Of a DNA stretch of 64,000 nt, positions 45,501-56,200 are shown piece by piece. Each line of letters opens with the position of its first letter. The stretch's first letter is position 1. A program made the translations under genes and the position numbers. The notes under the pieces were generated by a model that was given only the letters and a program-made list of their open reading frames with translations, searched no databases and had not been told where the DNA came from. The stretch is from Mycobacterium sp. 1164985.4. Lineage in GTDB: Bacteria; Actinomycetota; Actinomycetes; Mycobacteriales; Mycobacteriaceae. The stretch is from contig NZ_LZMD01000071.1 of NCBI RefSeq assembly GCF_001668575.1, forward strand, positions 1-64,000. Direction: 5' to 3'.

Positions 45501-45532
45501 CACCGCACCACCAGATCGGCTAGTCGACGCAT
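42518..45532 (-). CDS. mmpL10: MmpL10-like RND lipid transporter
   Basis: A 1004-residue RND-family lipid transporter with two MMPL halves: helix 1 ([20 protein letters not shown]), a periplasmic loop, five helices (~185-340, including [20 protein letters not shown] with the proton-relay Asp-Tyr), a long second periplasmic loop (~400-760), and the second bundle ([18 protein letters not shown]). It moves the acylated trehalose precursor across the membrane, where the PE-PPE protein can finish it. It is homologous to MSMEG_0410. It is followed without gap by fadD23 and preceded by papA3. Confidence 0.93.
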   Translation of the reverse strand: [1004 protein letters not shown]

Positions 45533-45559
45533 ATCGTCCTCATCTCGACCGGCCCCACG

Positions 45560-46981
45560 CTATGCGACGCGCCCCCACTGACCGGTGTCGGCGACGCGTT
45601 CGGCCACCGATCTCATCGTGTTCATGTACCGCGCAACGGATTTTCTGGCCACCGCATTGTCGGGATGCATGATCGCCATGACGGTGCCCTCGCCGTACCG
45701 GAATATGTAAATGGTCAGCTGATAGGAGAATCGTCCGTCGGGGTAAATCCCGATATTGTCCGCGAGTCCCATATCGGCGGCGGCCAGAACTGCATTCAGC
45801 GGTGCGGCGCCGGAGTGAAAGAAATTGGACACCGGGAAATTCGGTCGAGGCCACCTCAGGTCGGGCGCCAATTCCAGCACGCGGTAGTAGGGCACCTTGG
45901 CCATGCTCAAATTGGAATCGAACGACGACTGCGCCGACCACGCCGCCTCGGCGAACGAGGCCGCCCCGATCGGCACCGTGATCGGAATCAATCCGGTGAA
46001 CCAACCCTGGGTCATGAAGTTGTCGGTGGCCGCGCGCGAATCTCGCGGGGTGAGGCCGTAATAGGTAAGCGCACCTGTCAATTCGTGCTCGACCTGGGCG
46101 AGGCAGGCGAACAGTCCACCAACGAAGCGCGCGCCTGCCGCTGAACATGTGGCTTCGAAACGTTCGGTCTGCGCGGGGGTCATCAGTACTTCCGACGTCA
46201 TGTCGCTGCTTGTCGCTTCGCAGGGGTTCCCCAGTGGCAGCGGAAATTCGGGGAAACCACCACCGTTGCTTTCGGCGAATTCGACCCACACCTGGACTTC
46301 CGGCGAATTCAAGCTCAACTCCGAGGTGCGCTCGCGTTCGCGGATACAGAAATCGTCAAAGCTTCCCGGCTCGGGCAGCGCGAGCGCCTCACCGCCGCCA
46401 CTCAGCGCCGAGTACATTCCGTTGGCCTCGAGCATCGTCGTTCCGATCAACGTGGCGTCGCCGTGGATATGATCCATCGCCGCGAAGAATGTGAAATGGT
46501 CTTCGTGCTGAACGACTCCGAAGGTGAAACATCCCCATTCCAACGGGTTCGGTATCCCGACGACGTGGGCGCGGATACCGTCGGCCGTCATGCTGCCGTG
46601 GTCGACCGGAACGAATTCGATGACCGACGGATCCTCGAGGGCGTGGCGGACGAACTCGCCGTCACCGGCGTCCTCGAACCAGCTGCGGAACGTGTCGTGC
46701 CGGCGTAGGTAGGAGTTCACGGCCTGGTCCATGGCCGCGATATCGCATTGGCCGGCCACCTCGCAGCTGGCGATGATCTGCCGGGAGAAGTTGAGTCCCG
46801 CCGCGGTCCGCTCGCAATAGTTCCGCAAATGCTGGCGCTGCATATAGCTGACCGGCACGGTGCTGACCGGCGCTTCCCGCGCGTGTTCGCTAGCCGCGGC
46901 TGTCGGACGCCAGGAGGTTACGGAGCCCGGCTTCAGCGACCATTCATCAAGTGCGCCAACCGTTATTTTGCCGATGCGCAA
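45560..46981 (-). CDS. papA3: Polyketide-associated acyltransferase PapA3-like
   Basis: A 473-residue condensation-fold acyltransferase. The catalytic H-x3-D motif reads MDHIHGDATLIG (~172-180), and the structural motif near 330 reads TQGWFTGLIPITV. The N-terminus LRIGKITVGALDEWSLKPG aligns with Mtb PapA1/PapA3, which supports the TTG start at 46981 with an AGAGGA ribosome-binding site. It transfers polyketide-synthase-bound acyl groups to trehalose to give the diacyltrehalose precursor. It is the first gene of the minus-strand operon and divergent from the polyketide synthase. Confidence 0.92.
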   Translation of the reverse strand: MRIGKITVGALDEWSLKPGSVTSWRPTAAASEHAREAPVSTVPVSYMQRQHLRNYCERTAAGLNFSRQIIASCEVAGQCDIAAMDQAVNSYLRRHDTFRSWFEDAGDGEFVRHALEDPSVIEFVPVDHGSMTADGIRAHVVGIPNPLEWGCFTFGVVQHEDHFTFFAAMDHIHGDATLIGTTMLEANGMYSALSGGGEALALPEPGSFDDFCIRERERTSELSLNSPEVQVWVEFAESNGGGFPEFPLPLGNPCEATSSDMTSEVLMTPAQTERFEATCSAAGARFVGGLFACLAQVEHELTGALTYYGLTPRDSRAATDNFMTQGWFTGLIPITVPIGAASFAEAAWSAQSSFDSNLSMAKVPYYRVLELAPDLRWPRPNFPVSNFFHSGAAPLNAVLAAADMGLADNIGIYPDGRFSYQLTIYIFRYGEGTVMAIMHPDNAVARKSVARYMNTMRSVAERVADTGQWGRVA

Positions 46982-47120
46982 GACTCAGTCCTCTACAGAT
47001 TGCTTCGTTTAGCTGGACTCCTGATCCTGTGAGGAGCCGCTGCCGCATCAACATACTCTCGCTTCTCCGGCAGCTGCGGAGCGTCGGCAGAACCCGGGGC
47101 GATCGAGCTATCGCATACCC

Positions 47121-47142
47121 GCCCACTCGTGCCATAGTGGGC
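47121..47142. promoter_or_regulatory. Inverted repeat in the papA3 / pks divergent promoter
   Basis: GCCCACT (47121-47127) and AGTGGGC (47136-47142) form perfect 7-bp arms with an eight-base spacer, about 80 bases before the pks start. A CATAGT -10-like hexamer overlaps it. It is a candidate operator for coordinated control of the cluster. The rest of the 240-base region shows no gene. Confidence 0.45.
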
Positions 47143-47221
47143 CTCGGGGGTCTCTTTTTACGGGTGCGTCAGGCGTCCAAGAGGCGTGTCCTGGCCACAA
47201 TTGCAGGAGGGCAGCAAAGGC

Positions 47222-50200
47222 ATGGGTCCAGCCGCGCAGCCAGTAAGTTTCGCAATCATCGGGTACGCGGCACGCTTTCCCGGAGCCACGGACGCCGACG
47301 AGTTCTGGGACTTGCTGCGCGAGGGCCGCGACGCGATCTCGGAAGTGCCGGCGGACCGCTGGAACGCCGACGACTTTTTCGACCCGGAACCGGGGTCGCC
47401 AGGCAAGGTGGTGACCCGCCGCGCGGGTTTCATCGACGACGCGACGGGGTTCGACGCGCCGTTCTTCGGGCTGTCGACGCGCGAGGCCAGAATGATGGAC
47501 CCACAGCACCGGCTCCTGCTCGAGATGGCATGGCGGGCGGTGGAACACTCCGGTGTTGCGCCGTCGGCGCTGGCCAACACCAGAACCGGTGTTTTCGTGG
47601 GGCTGGCAACGCACGACTACCTGGGCATGGCCTCCGACGAGCTGACATATCCCGAGATCGAGGCCTACATGGCAATCGGGACATCCAACGCCGCGGCTGC
47701 GGGCCGCATCAGCTATCGGCTGGGGCTGCAGGGTCCGGCTGTTGCCGTCGACACGGCCTGCAGTTCCTCGCTGGTCGCCATCCATCAGGCGTGCCAAGCG
47801 CTCCGCCTCGGTGAATGTGACCTTGTGCTGGCGGGCGGGGCAAACGTACTACTCACCCCGGCGACCATGATCACGTTCTCTAACGCCCGCATGCTCGCAC
47901 CCGACGGCCGGTGCAAGACTTTCGACGCGGCCGCAGACGGCTATGTACGCGGTGAGGGCTGTGGCGTCATCGTCATCAAGCGCCTCGAGGACGCGCTCCG
48001 CGACGGCGATCGAATCCGGGCAGTGATCCGGGGAAGCGCGGTCAACCAGGACGGCGCATCGGGCGGGTTGACTGTTCCGAACGGCGTCGCGCAGCAACAG
48101 GTCATCGTGGACGCGCTCAAGCGCGCCGACCTTCAGCCCAGCGACGTGGAGTATCTGGAGGCGCACGGTACCGGAACTTCGCTGGGCGACCCGATCGAAG
48201 CGCAGGCCGCGGGTGCGGCCTTCGGCCCGGGACGTCAACCCGGCCGACCACTGTTGATGGGGTCGGCGAAGACCAATATCGGGCACCTCGAGGCGGCAGC
48301 GGGCATCGCCGGTGTCATCAAAGTCGTCCTGGCGCTTGAACACGAGGCACTGCCCAAGCACCTCAATTTCGAAAACCCGTCGCCGCACATACCGTGGGAA
48401 CGGCTCCCGGTCGAGGTCGTGACCGAGACCATCCCCTGGAAACGTAACGGCCGGCCGCGGATCGCCGGCGTGAGCTCGTTCGGGTTCGCCGGCACCAATG
48501 CGCACGTCATCCTCGAAGAGGCTCCGGAGGTGCCCGCTCCCGCGCCGGAGCCGGCGGAGACGGCGCAGCGGTTCAGCGTCCTTCCGTTGTCGGGTCGCAC
48601 ACCAGCAGCGCTGCGGCTGACCGCCGACCGCTATCGCAGGTGGATGACCGAACACCCCGACGCCGCAGTGAGCGACGTGTCCTTCACGGCGGGCGCGGGC
48701 CGGGCACACCTGCAGCACCGCGCCGCACTGGTGGTCAACTCGACCCAGTCGGCCGCCGACCTTCTCGAGGCGCTCGCCGAGGACCGCCCCGCGCCGGGCC
48801 TGGTCCGCGGGGAGTGCTACGAGCCGCCGAAGACGGCTTGGCTGTTCACCGGCCAGGGCAGCCAGTACCCCGGCATGGCGCGCGAGCTGTTCGACACCGA
48901 GCCGGTCTTCGCCGACACGATGCGCCGGTGCGCAGCGGCCGTCGCCGACGCGCTCGAAAAGCCTTTGCTCGACGTCGTTTTCGACGTCGACGGTGCGGGG
49001 TCCGACGAGACGCTGCGGCAGACGTCGTACGCGCAGCCCGCCCTGTTCGCGGTGGAGATCGGCCTGGCCCGTCTCTGGCAGTCGTGGGGTTTCGAACCCG
49101 ACGTCGTGCTGGGCCACAGCGTCGGCCAGTACGCGGCAGCATGTGTCGCGGGTGTGTTCAGCCTCGAGGACGGCGCACGGCTGATCGCCGAGCGCGGACG
49201 GCTGTTCGGCAGCCTGCCCGCGGGTGGCCGGATGGCCGCGGTGTTCGCCGCGGCCGAGCGGGTCGAGGATCTGACCGATGACTTCGCGAGCCTGTCGGTG
49301 GCGGCCTACAACGGCGCCAACACCGTACTGTCCGGTCCCGGAGCGGATCTGGAGGAGGCGGTCGCGCGCCTGGCGGGTGACGGTGTGCGGTGCGAATGGC
49401 TCGACACCAGCCACGCTTTCCACTCGGCGCTGCTGGATCCGATTCTCGACGAGTTCGAGTCGTATGCGGAACGATTTACTTTCGCTGCGCCGCAACGGAT
49501 CTTGATCGATAACCGTACGGGCGCCGCGCTTGGCCGGAGCGTCAAGCTCGACGGCAGTTATTGGCGCCGGCATGCGCGTCAGCCGGTGGAGTTCGCCAAG
49601 AGCGTTCGCACTCTCGCCGATATCAACTGCAAGGTGCTGGTCGAGATCGGACCGCGCCCGCTGCTCGCTGCCGCCGCGCTGGCGGCATGGCCCGATCCCG
49701 CGACCGCCCCGAAGGTGATCGCGTCGCTGCGGCCGAACGTCGCCGACCACCGGCAGATCTCCGAAGCGCTCGCCGACGCCTACGTCGCGGGTCATCTGCC
49801 CGCATTCGGGGCTCTGCGCCAGCCGAACGCGCGGAAGGTCGATCTGCCCACCTATCCGTTCGAACACCGCGAGTACTGGTTCCGCGACGACCGGCGGCCG
49901 GCGGGTCAGAGCGCTACCAGCAACGCGCCGGCACCCGTGCGTGCCGTCGAAGCGACCGTCGACGATCGCTACGAAATCCGTTGGGAGAAAGCCGCTGCGT
50001 CGTCGCACGGTGATGGCCAGGAATACGAGTGGATCGTCATCGCCGACAACGCCGGTGCCGTCGGGCCGTTGACCGATGCCCTCGCGAACCGGGGTGGCAC
50101 GTACCGGATCGTCGGGCTTCCGGCCACCGATGCCGACGAGGACGCGCTGGCGGATGCGTTGCGCGCTGCGAGTGCGCCTCGCATCGTGCACGCCGCGGCG

Positions 50201-53200
50201 CTGGGATCCCCAGCTACGCCGTCCATGCGGTCGCTCCTGCGCATCCAGCACCGGGTCCTGGGCGGCACGCGGCGCCTCCTGCGCGCAGCGGCGGCCGCCG
50301 AACAGCGGGCGTCAGTCTGGATCGTCACCCGCGGCGCCCAATGGGTCACCGACGGCGACAGCGTGGTCCCCGACCAAGGCTGCGTGTGGGGGTTCGGTCG
50401 GGCCGCGGCGCTGGAACTGCCGCAGGTGTGGGGCGGCCTGGCCGATCTAGCGGAGTGCACCGCCGACGAATGGTCTCACCTGCTCGACCGGATCACCACC
50501 TCCGCGGGGTCCGGCATCAGGGACGACCAGCTCGCGGTGCGCGGTGCGGACGTCTACGTACCGCGTTTGAATCGCCGACCGGGGCGTACTGCATCGCTGC
50601 ATGTGCGTAGTGACGCAACGTATCTGGTGACGGGCGGCCTCGGTGCGATCGGCCTGGAGATCGCCGCGGCCGTTGCCGCGCAGGGCGCCAAGCACTTGTT
50701 GCTGACCAGCCGCCGGACGCCCGACGACGACACCCGACAGCGCATCGACGCTCTGGCCGCACAACACGGCGTCGACGTGCGTGTCGTCGCGGCAGACGTC
50801 GCCGACGCACACGACGTCGCCCGCCTGATAGCCACCATCGAAGACGAGCTACCGCCGCTGGCGGGCATCGTCCACGCCGCCGGTGAGATCGGCACGATGC
50901 CGCTGGACAGCCTCGACGACGCCGAGGTGGACCGGGTGTTCGCCGGGAAGGTCTGGGGTGCATGGCATCTGAGTGAGTCGGCGGCCGACCTGCACCTCGA
51001 CTTCTTGGTCTTCACCTCGTCGATCGCGTCGGTGTGGGGCGGATTCGGGCAGACCGCCTACGGCGCCGCCAACGCCTACCTCGACGGGCTGGCCTGGCGG
51101 CTGCGCGAACAGGGCGTGCCCGCGGTGAGCGTCAACTTCGGACCGTGGTCGACGGGCATGGCGGACGCGGAGTCCCGCACGCGCCTGGAACAGCGTGGAG
51201 TGCAGACGCTTTCGCCTGCCGAGGCACTGGCCGGTTTGGCCGATGTTGTGTCGGCTTCCACCGCCCAGGGCGTCGTGGCCCGGATCGACTGGGCCCGTTT
51301 CCTGCCGCTCTACCAGCAGGCGGGCCGACGCGGTTTCCTGGCCGAGCTGGAACGCGAACTGCCCACCACGTCCGCCGCCGCGGCCCCCGCGGCGCCGTCG
51401 GGACCGACCGAACTGGTCGAGCGTCTTTCCACGGCGCCCGTGCAACAGCGCAAGCGACTGCTGACCAATTACCTTCGTGACGCGGTCGCGGAGGTGACGC
51501 GCGTCGATGCCGCGGAGATCCGGGAGGATGCAGGGTTCTTCGACCTGGGAATGGACTCGCTGATGGCCGTCGAGCTCCGCCGTCGCCTCGAACAGGGTGT
51601 CGGCCAGGAGATTCCGGTCACGTTGGTGATGGACCACCCGCGGCTCTCCGACGCAGCCGACTACCTGCTCGGCGAGGTACTGGGGCTGAGCAAGCAGGCC
51701 GGTGCGGAGACCCGTCCGACGGCGCCCACCGCGCCGCCGCGCACGGACGAACCGATCGCGGTCGTCGCGGTGTCGTGCCGTTTTCCCGGCGCGCCGAACC
51801 CGGAGGCGTTCTGGGAGCTGCTCTCCGGCGGCGTCGACGCGATCCGGGAAGTTCCCGACGATCGGTTCGACATCGACGAGTTCTACGATCCAGACCCCGA
51901 GGTCGCCGGTAAGACGTACACGCGCTTCGGCGGATTCCTCGATGGGATCGACGGATTCGATCCCGAGTTCTTCGGCATCTCCCCGCGTGAAGCCGTCTGG
52001 ATCGAGCCGCAGCAACGCCTGATGCTCGAGACGGTATGGGAAGGTCTGGAAAGGGCGGGCTACTCCCCTGCAAACCTTCGCGGTAGCCGGACCGGCGTCT
52101 TCGCCGGTGTCGCCGCCAACGAGTACGCGCACCTGCTGTCCTCGGAGTCGGTGGACAAGATCGAGCCGTACTTCATCACCGGCAATGCGCTGAACGCGAT
52201 CTCCGGCCGGGTGGCGTTCGCCCTCGGACTGGAGGGACCCGCAGTCGCGGTCGACACCGCGTGCAGTTCGGCTCTGGTGGCCGTCCATCAGGCCGTCCAA
52301 GCGCTGCGGTCGGGTGACTGCGATATGGCGCTGGCCGGCGGGGTGAACGTCCTGCTGAGCCCGGTCACAGTGATCGCCGCGTCCCGTGCGCGGATGCTTT
52401 CGCCCGTCGGGCGGTGCAAGACCTTCGACGCCTCCGCGGACGGCTATGTGCGCAGCGAGGGCTGCGGGATCCTCGTGCTCAAGAGGCTGAGTGACGCCGA
52501 GCGCGACTGCGACCGGATCTGCGCGGTCATACCCAGCAGCGCGGTCAACCAGGACGGTGGTTCGAGCGGTCTGACCGTGCCCAACGGTGGCGCGCAGCAA
52601 CGGCTTATCAACACGGCGCTCGCGCGCGCCGGCCTGACGGGTGCCGACATCGACTATCTCGAGGCGCACGGAACCGGCACTCCACTGGGAGATCCAATCG
52701 AGGTTCAAGCGGCCGCGGCGGTTTACGGCGCCTCGCGCGAGCCCGATCACCCGCTGCTGATGGGCTCGGTGAAGACGAACATCGGCCATACCGAATCGGC
52801 ATCGGGGGCTGCGGGTCTAATCAAAGTCGTGTTGTCCCTGCAGCGCAAGGCGATCCCGCAGAGCCTGCACTTCCACGACCCCTCTCCCCATATACCTTGG
52901 GAATCACTGCCGGTCCAAGTCGTCGATAAGACGAGGCCCTGGCAGACGAATGGCAAGCCCCGGCGGGCCGGCGTGAGTTCTTTCGGCTTCACCGGTACGA
53001 ACGCCCACGTGATCGTCGAGGAAGCGCCGCTGTCGGCCACCGAAGACGAATACTCGTCGGACGGTGCCACGTTCGAACCCGCCGATCTCCGAGAACCGTT
53101 GCATGTGTTGCCGCTTTCGGCGCGGTCGACCGATGCACTGGTCGCGTTGGCAAAGCGATACGGCGACTGGCTGGAAGCGAACCCGAAGGCCGACATCGCC

Positions 53201-56200
53201 GATCTCTGTCACACGGCCGGCGTCGGTCGCACGCATTTCGAGCACCGGGGCGCGCTGGTAGTCGACTCCTTGGAGGACGTCGGTGAGCTGCTGACCGACC
53301 TTGCCGGAAACCGCCTCCGGCCGGGCGTGGTGCGCGGTGAGTGCACCGACGCGCCGACGACCGCATGGCTGTTCACCGGGCAGGGTAGCCAGTACCCGGG
53401 GATGGCGCGCGAATTGTTCGACTGCGAACCGGTTTTCGCCGACACCGTCAAGAGATGCGCGGAAGCCGTCGATGGGATCCTGCCAAGGCCGCTGCTCGAG
53501 GTCCTGTTCGCTGTTGATCGGGAAATAGGGGCGGCCCTGCGGCACACGTCGTACGCGCAGCCTGCGCTGTTCGCCGTCGAGATGGGGCTGGCCCGGCTGT
53601 GGCAGTCGTGGGGCATCGAACCCGACGTCGTGCTGGGACATAGCGTCGGCCAGTACGCCGCGGCATGCGTGGCAGGGGTGTTCGACCTCGAGGACGGGGC
53701 GCGGTTGATCGCCGAGCGCGGACGGTTGTTCGGCAGGCTGCCCGACGGCGGGCGGATGGCCGCGGTGTTCGCCGACGCGAAGCAGATCGAGGACGTCGTC
53801 GGCGAGTTCCCGCGGGTGTCGGTCGCCGCCTACAACGGGCCGAACACGGTCGTGTCGGGTCCCGCCGAGGACGTCGAACGGATCGTCGAGCGATTCACCG
53901 ACGACGGCGTCCGCTGCACCGCGCTGGAAACCAGCCATGCCTTCCACTCCGCGCTGCTGGATCCCGTCCTCGACGAATTCGAGTCGTACGCATCCCAATT
54001 CGAGTTCACCGCTCCGACCATCCCGCTCGTGTGCAACCGCACCGGGGCCGTGCTCACCGGCCACGCCAATCTGAACGCCCAGTACTGGAGGCGCCATTCG
54101 CGCCAACCAGTGCAATTCGCCGAGAGCGTGCGCACGGTCGCGGCGCTGGGCTGCTCGGTACTGATGGAGATCGGGCCGCAACCGGTTCTGACCGGCGCCG
54201 CGGTGCAGGTGTGGCCGGAGCACGTGACGGCGCCGCGGCCAATCGTCTCGCTCCGTAAGGGCGTCGCCGACCGTCGCCAGATCGCCGACGCGCTGGCCGC
54301 CGCATACGTCAGTGGTCTGCAGCCCGATTTCGCTGCGCTGCAACCGAAGCCGAGCCGTCGGCTGGAATTGCCCACCTATCCCTTCCAGCGGCGCCGATTC
54401 TGGCCCAAGACCGTCGGCATCGCCATGGACGGGACGACCAGCGCCGCGGCCTCCGGAATCCTCGGCACCGCGAAGGATCTGGCCTCGGGCGACACCGTCT
54501 ACACCAGCAGGCTTTCGGTGAGGTCGCAGCCGTGGCTGTCTGACCACGTCATCTACGGAACCGTCGTCGTCCCAGGCGCGACTTATGCCGTTATGGCACT
54601 CACCGCGGTCGGTGCCCCGGCGCGGGTGCGTGACGTCTTCTTCTACGAGCCGATCATACTGCCGGAGAAGGCTTCCCGTGAGGTACAGCTGACGTTGCGG
54701 CCGAGCGGAGACGCCGACGAGTGGCGGTTCCAGGTGCACAGCCGCCCCTACGGTGAACGCAGCGCGGAATGGTCGCTGAACGCCGACGGCACGGTCGTGA
54801 GCGGTTCGGACAACGAGCCGGCCCCGGAGGATCCGATCGACGAGACGATCGAGCAGTGCAACCGCATGCGCCCGCAGGAGCTGTTCGAGACCTTCGCGGA
54901 CATGGAGCTGGCGTGGGGACCGACATGGTCCGGTTCGCTGAAATCGTTGTGGCTTGGCGACGGTGAGGCGATCGGCGACATCATCGTCGGCGAGGAACTG
55001 GCAGAACAACTGGGCAGCGAGCCGATGCACCCGGTGCTGATGGACCTGTGCACCGGGGTCGCCTTCCCCGCGTTCCCGGCGCTGCTGGCCGCCGAGAAGG
55101 GCGTCAACGACCTGTTCCTGCCGCTGCGTTACGGGCAGGTGGCGCTGCGCGAGAAGATGCCCCGACGGTTCTACTGCCGCGCCCGGTGGCACACCAGCGA
55201 ACTAGACAGCGAGACACAGGTTTTCGACCTGGACTTCGTCAGTCGCGACGGCCGCCCGCTCGGCGGCATCCGCGAGTTCACGGTGAAACGGGCCCCGCGC
55301 GAGGCCCTGCTGCGGGGCCTAGGCGGCGACGCCACCCGCCTCGTGTACACGCTCGGCTGGCACGAGGTGCCGCTCCCCGACACCGAGGCGGCTCCCGAGG
55401 GCACTTGGCTGGTCGCCGGATTCGGCGAGCTGGCCGCGACGCTGCCGGGCTGTGTCGCGTACGACCGACGGGCCGATGCGCAGTCGCTGGGCCTCCAGCT
55501 GACCGATGCGCACGGGCGCGGAATTCCGTTCTCCGGGGTGGTGTGGCGCGCGACCGCGTCGCACCCAGACGAGTCGAACGCCGAAGCGGCGGCTCGGATC
55601 GAGGGCGACATTGCCGACCTTCTCGACGCGGTGCACACCGTGCAGCGGGGCAAGGCGAAGCTGCCGAACGGTCTGTGGATCGTCACCGAGCGTGCGGTGG
55701 CCACCGAATCGGGTGAGCCGGTGGACCCGGCGCAGGCGGCGCTGTGGGGCTTCGGGCGCACCACGATCAACGAGGAGCCCACGCTGCGGTGCACACTGGT
55801 GGACTGCGACGGCTCGCCGGAAGCGGTGCGCGCGGTGACTCGCCTGCTGGCGGCACCGGTCGGTGAACCGGAACTCGCGCTGCGCCAGGGGAAGTTGCTG
55901 GCTTCGCGGCTGTTGCCCTGGGCACGCAGCGGCCACCTCACGGTGCCACGCTCGAGCGATTACGTCCTGGCGCCGACCGAACGCGGCGCCATTGACAACC
56001 TGCGGCTGAACCAGGCCGAGGTGCCGGCACCCGCCGAGGGCTACGTCCAGGTTCGCGTCGAGGCGGCGGGTCTGAATTTCCGTGACGTGCTCAACGTGCT
56101 CGGCCTGTACCCGGGTGACCCCGGGCCCATCGGCGGCGACTTCGCCGGCGTGGTCACCCAATTGGGCGACGGCGTCGCGGGTCTCGAGGTGGGTCAACGC

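Noticed and set aside
47849..50251. 800-codon open frame on the minus strand opposite PKS module 1
   Set aside because: It is the antisense shadow of conserved KS-AT coding sequence in high-GC DNA; the translation is Arg/His/Gly-rich without any domain.
52904..55192. 762-codon open frame on the minus strand opposite PKS module 2
   Set aside because: Same reason: it mirrors KS2-AT2-DH, has no start signal and no recognisable fold.
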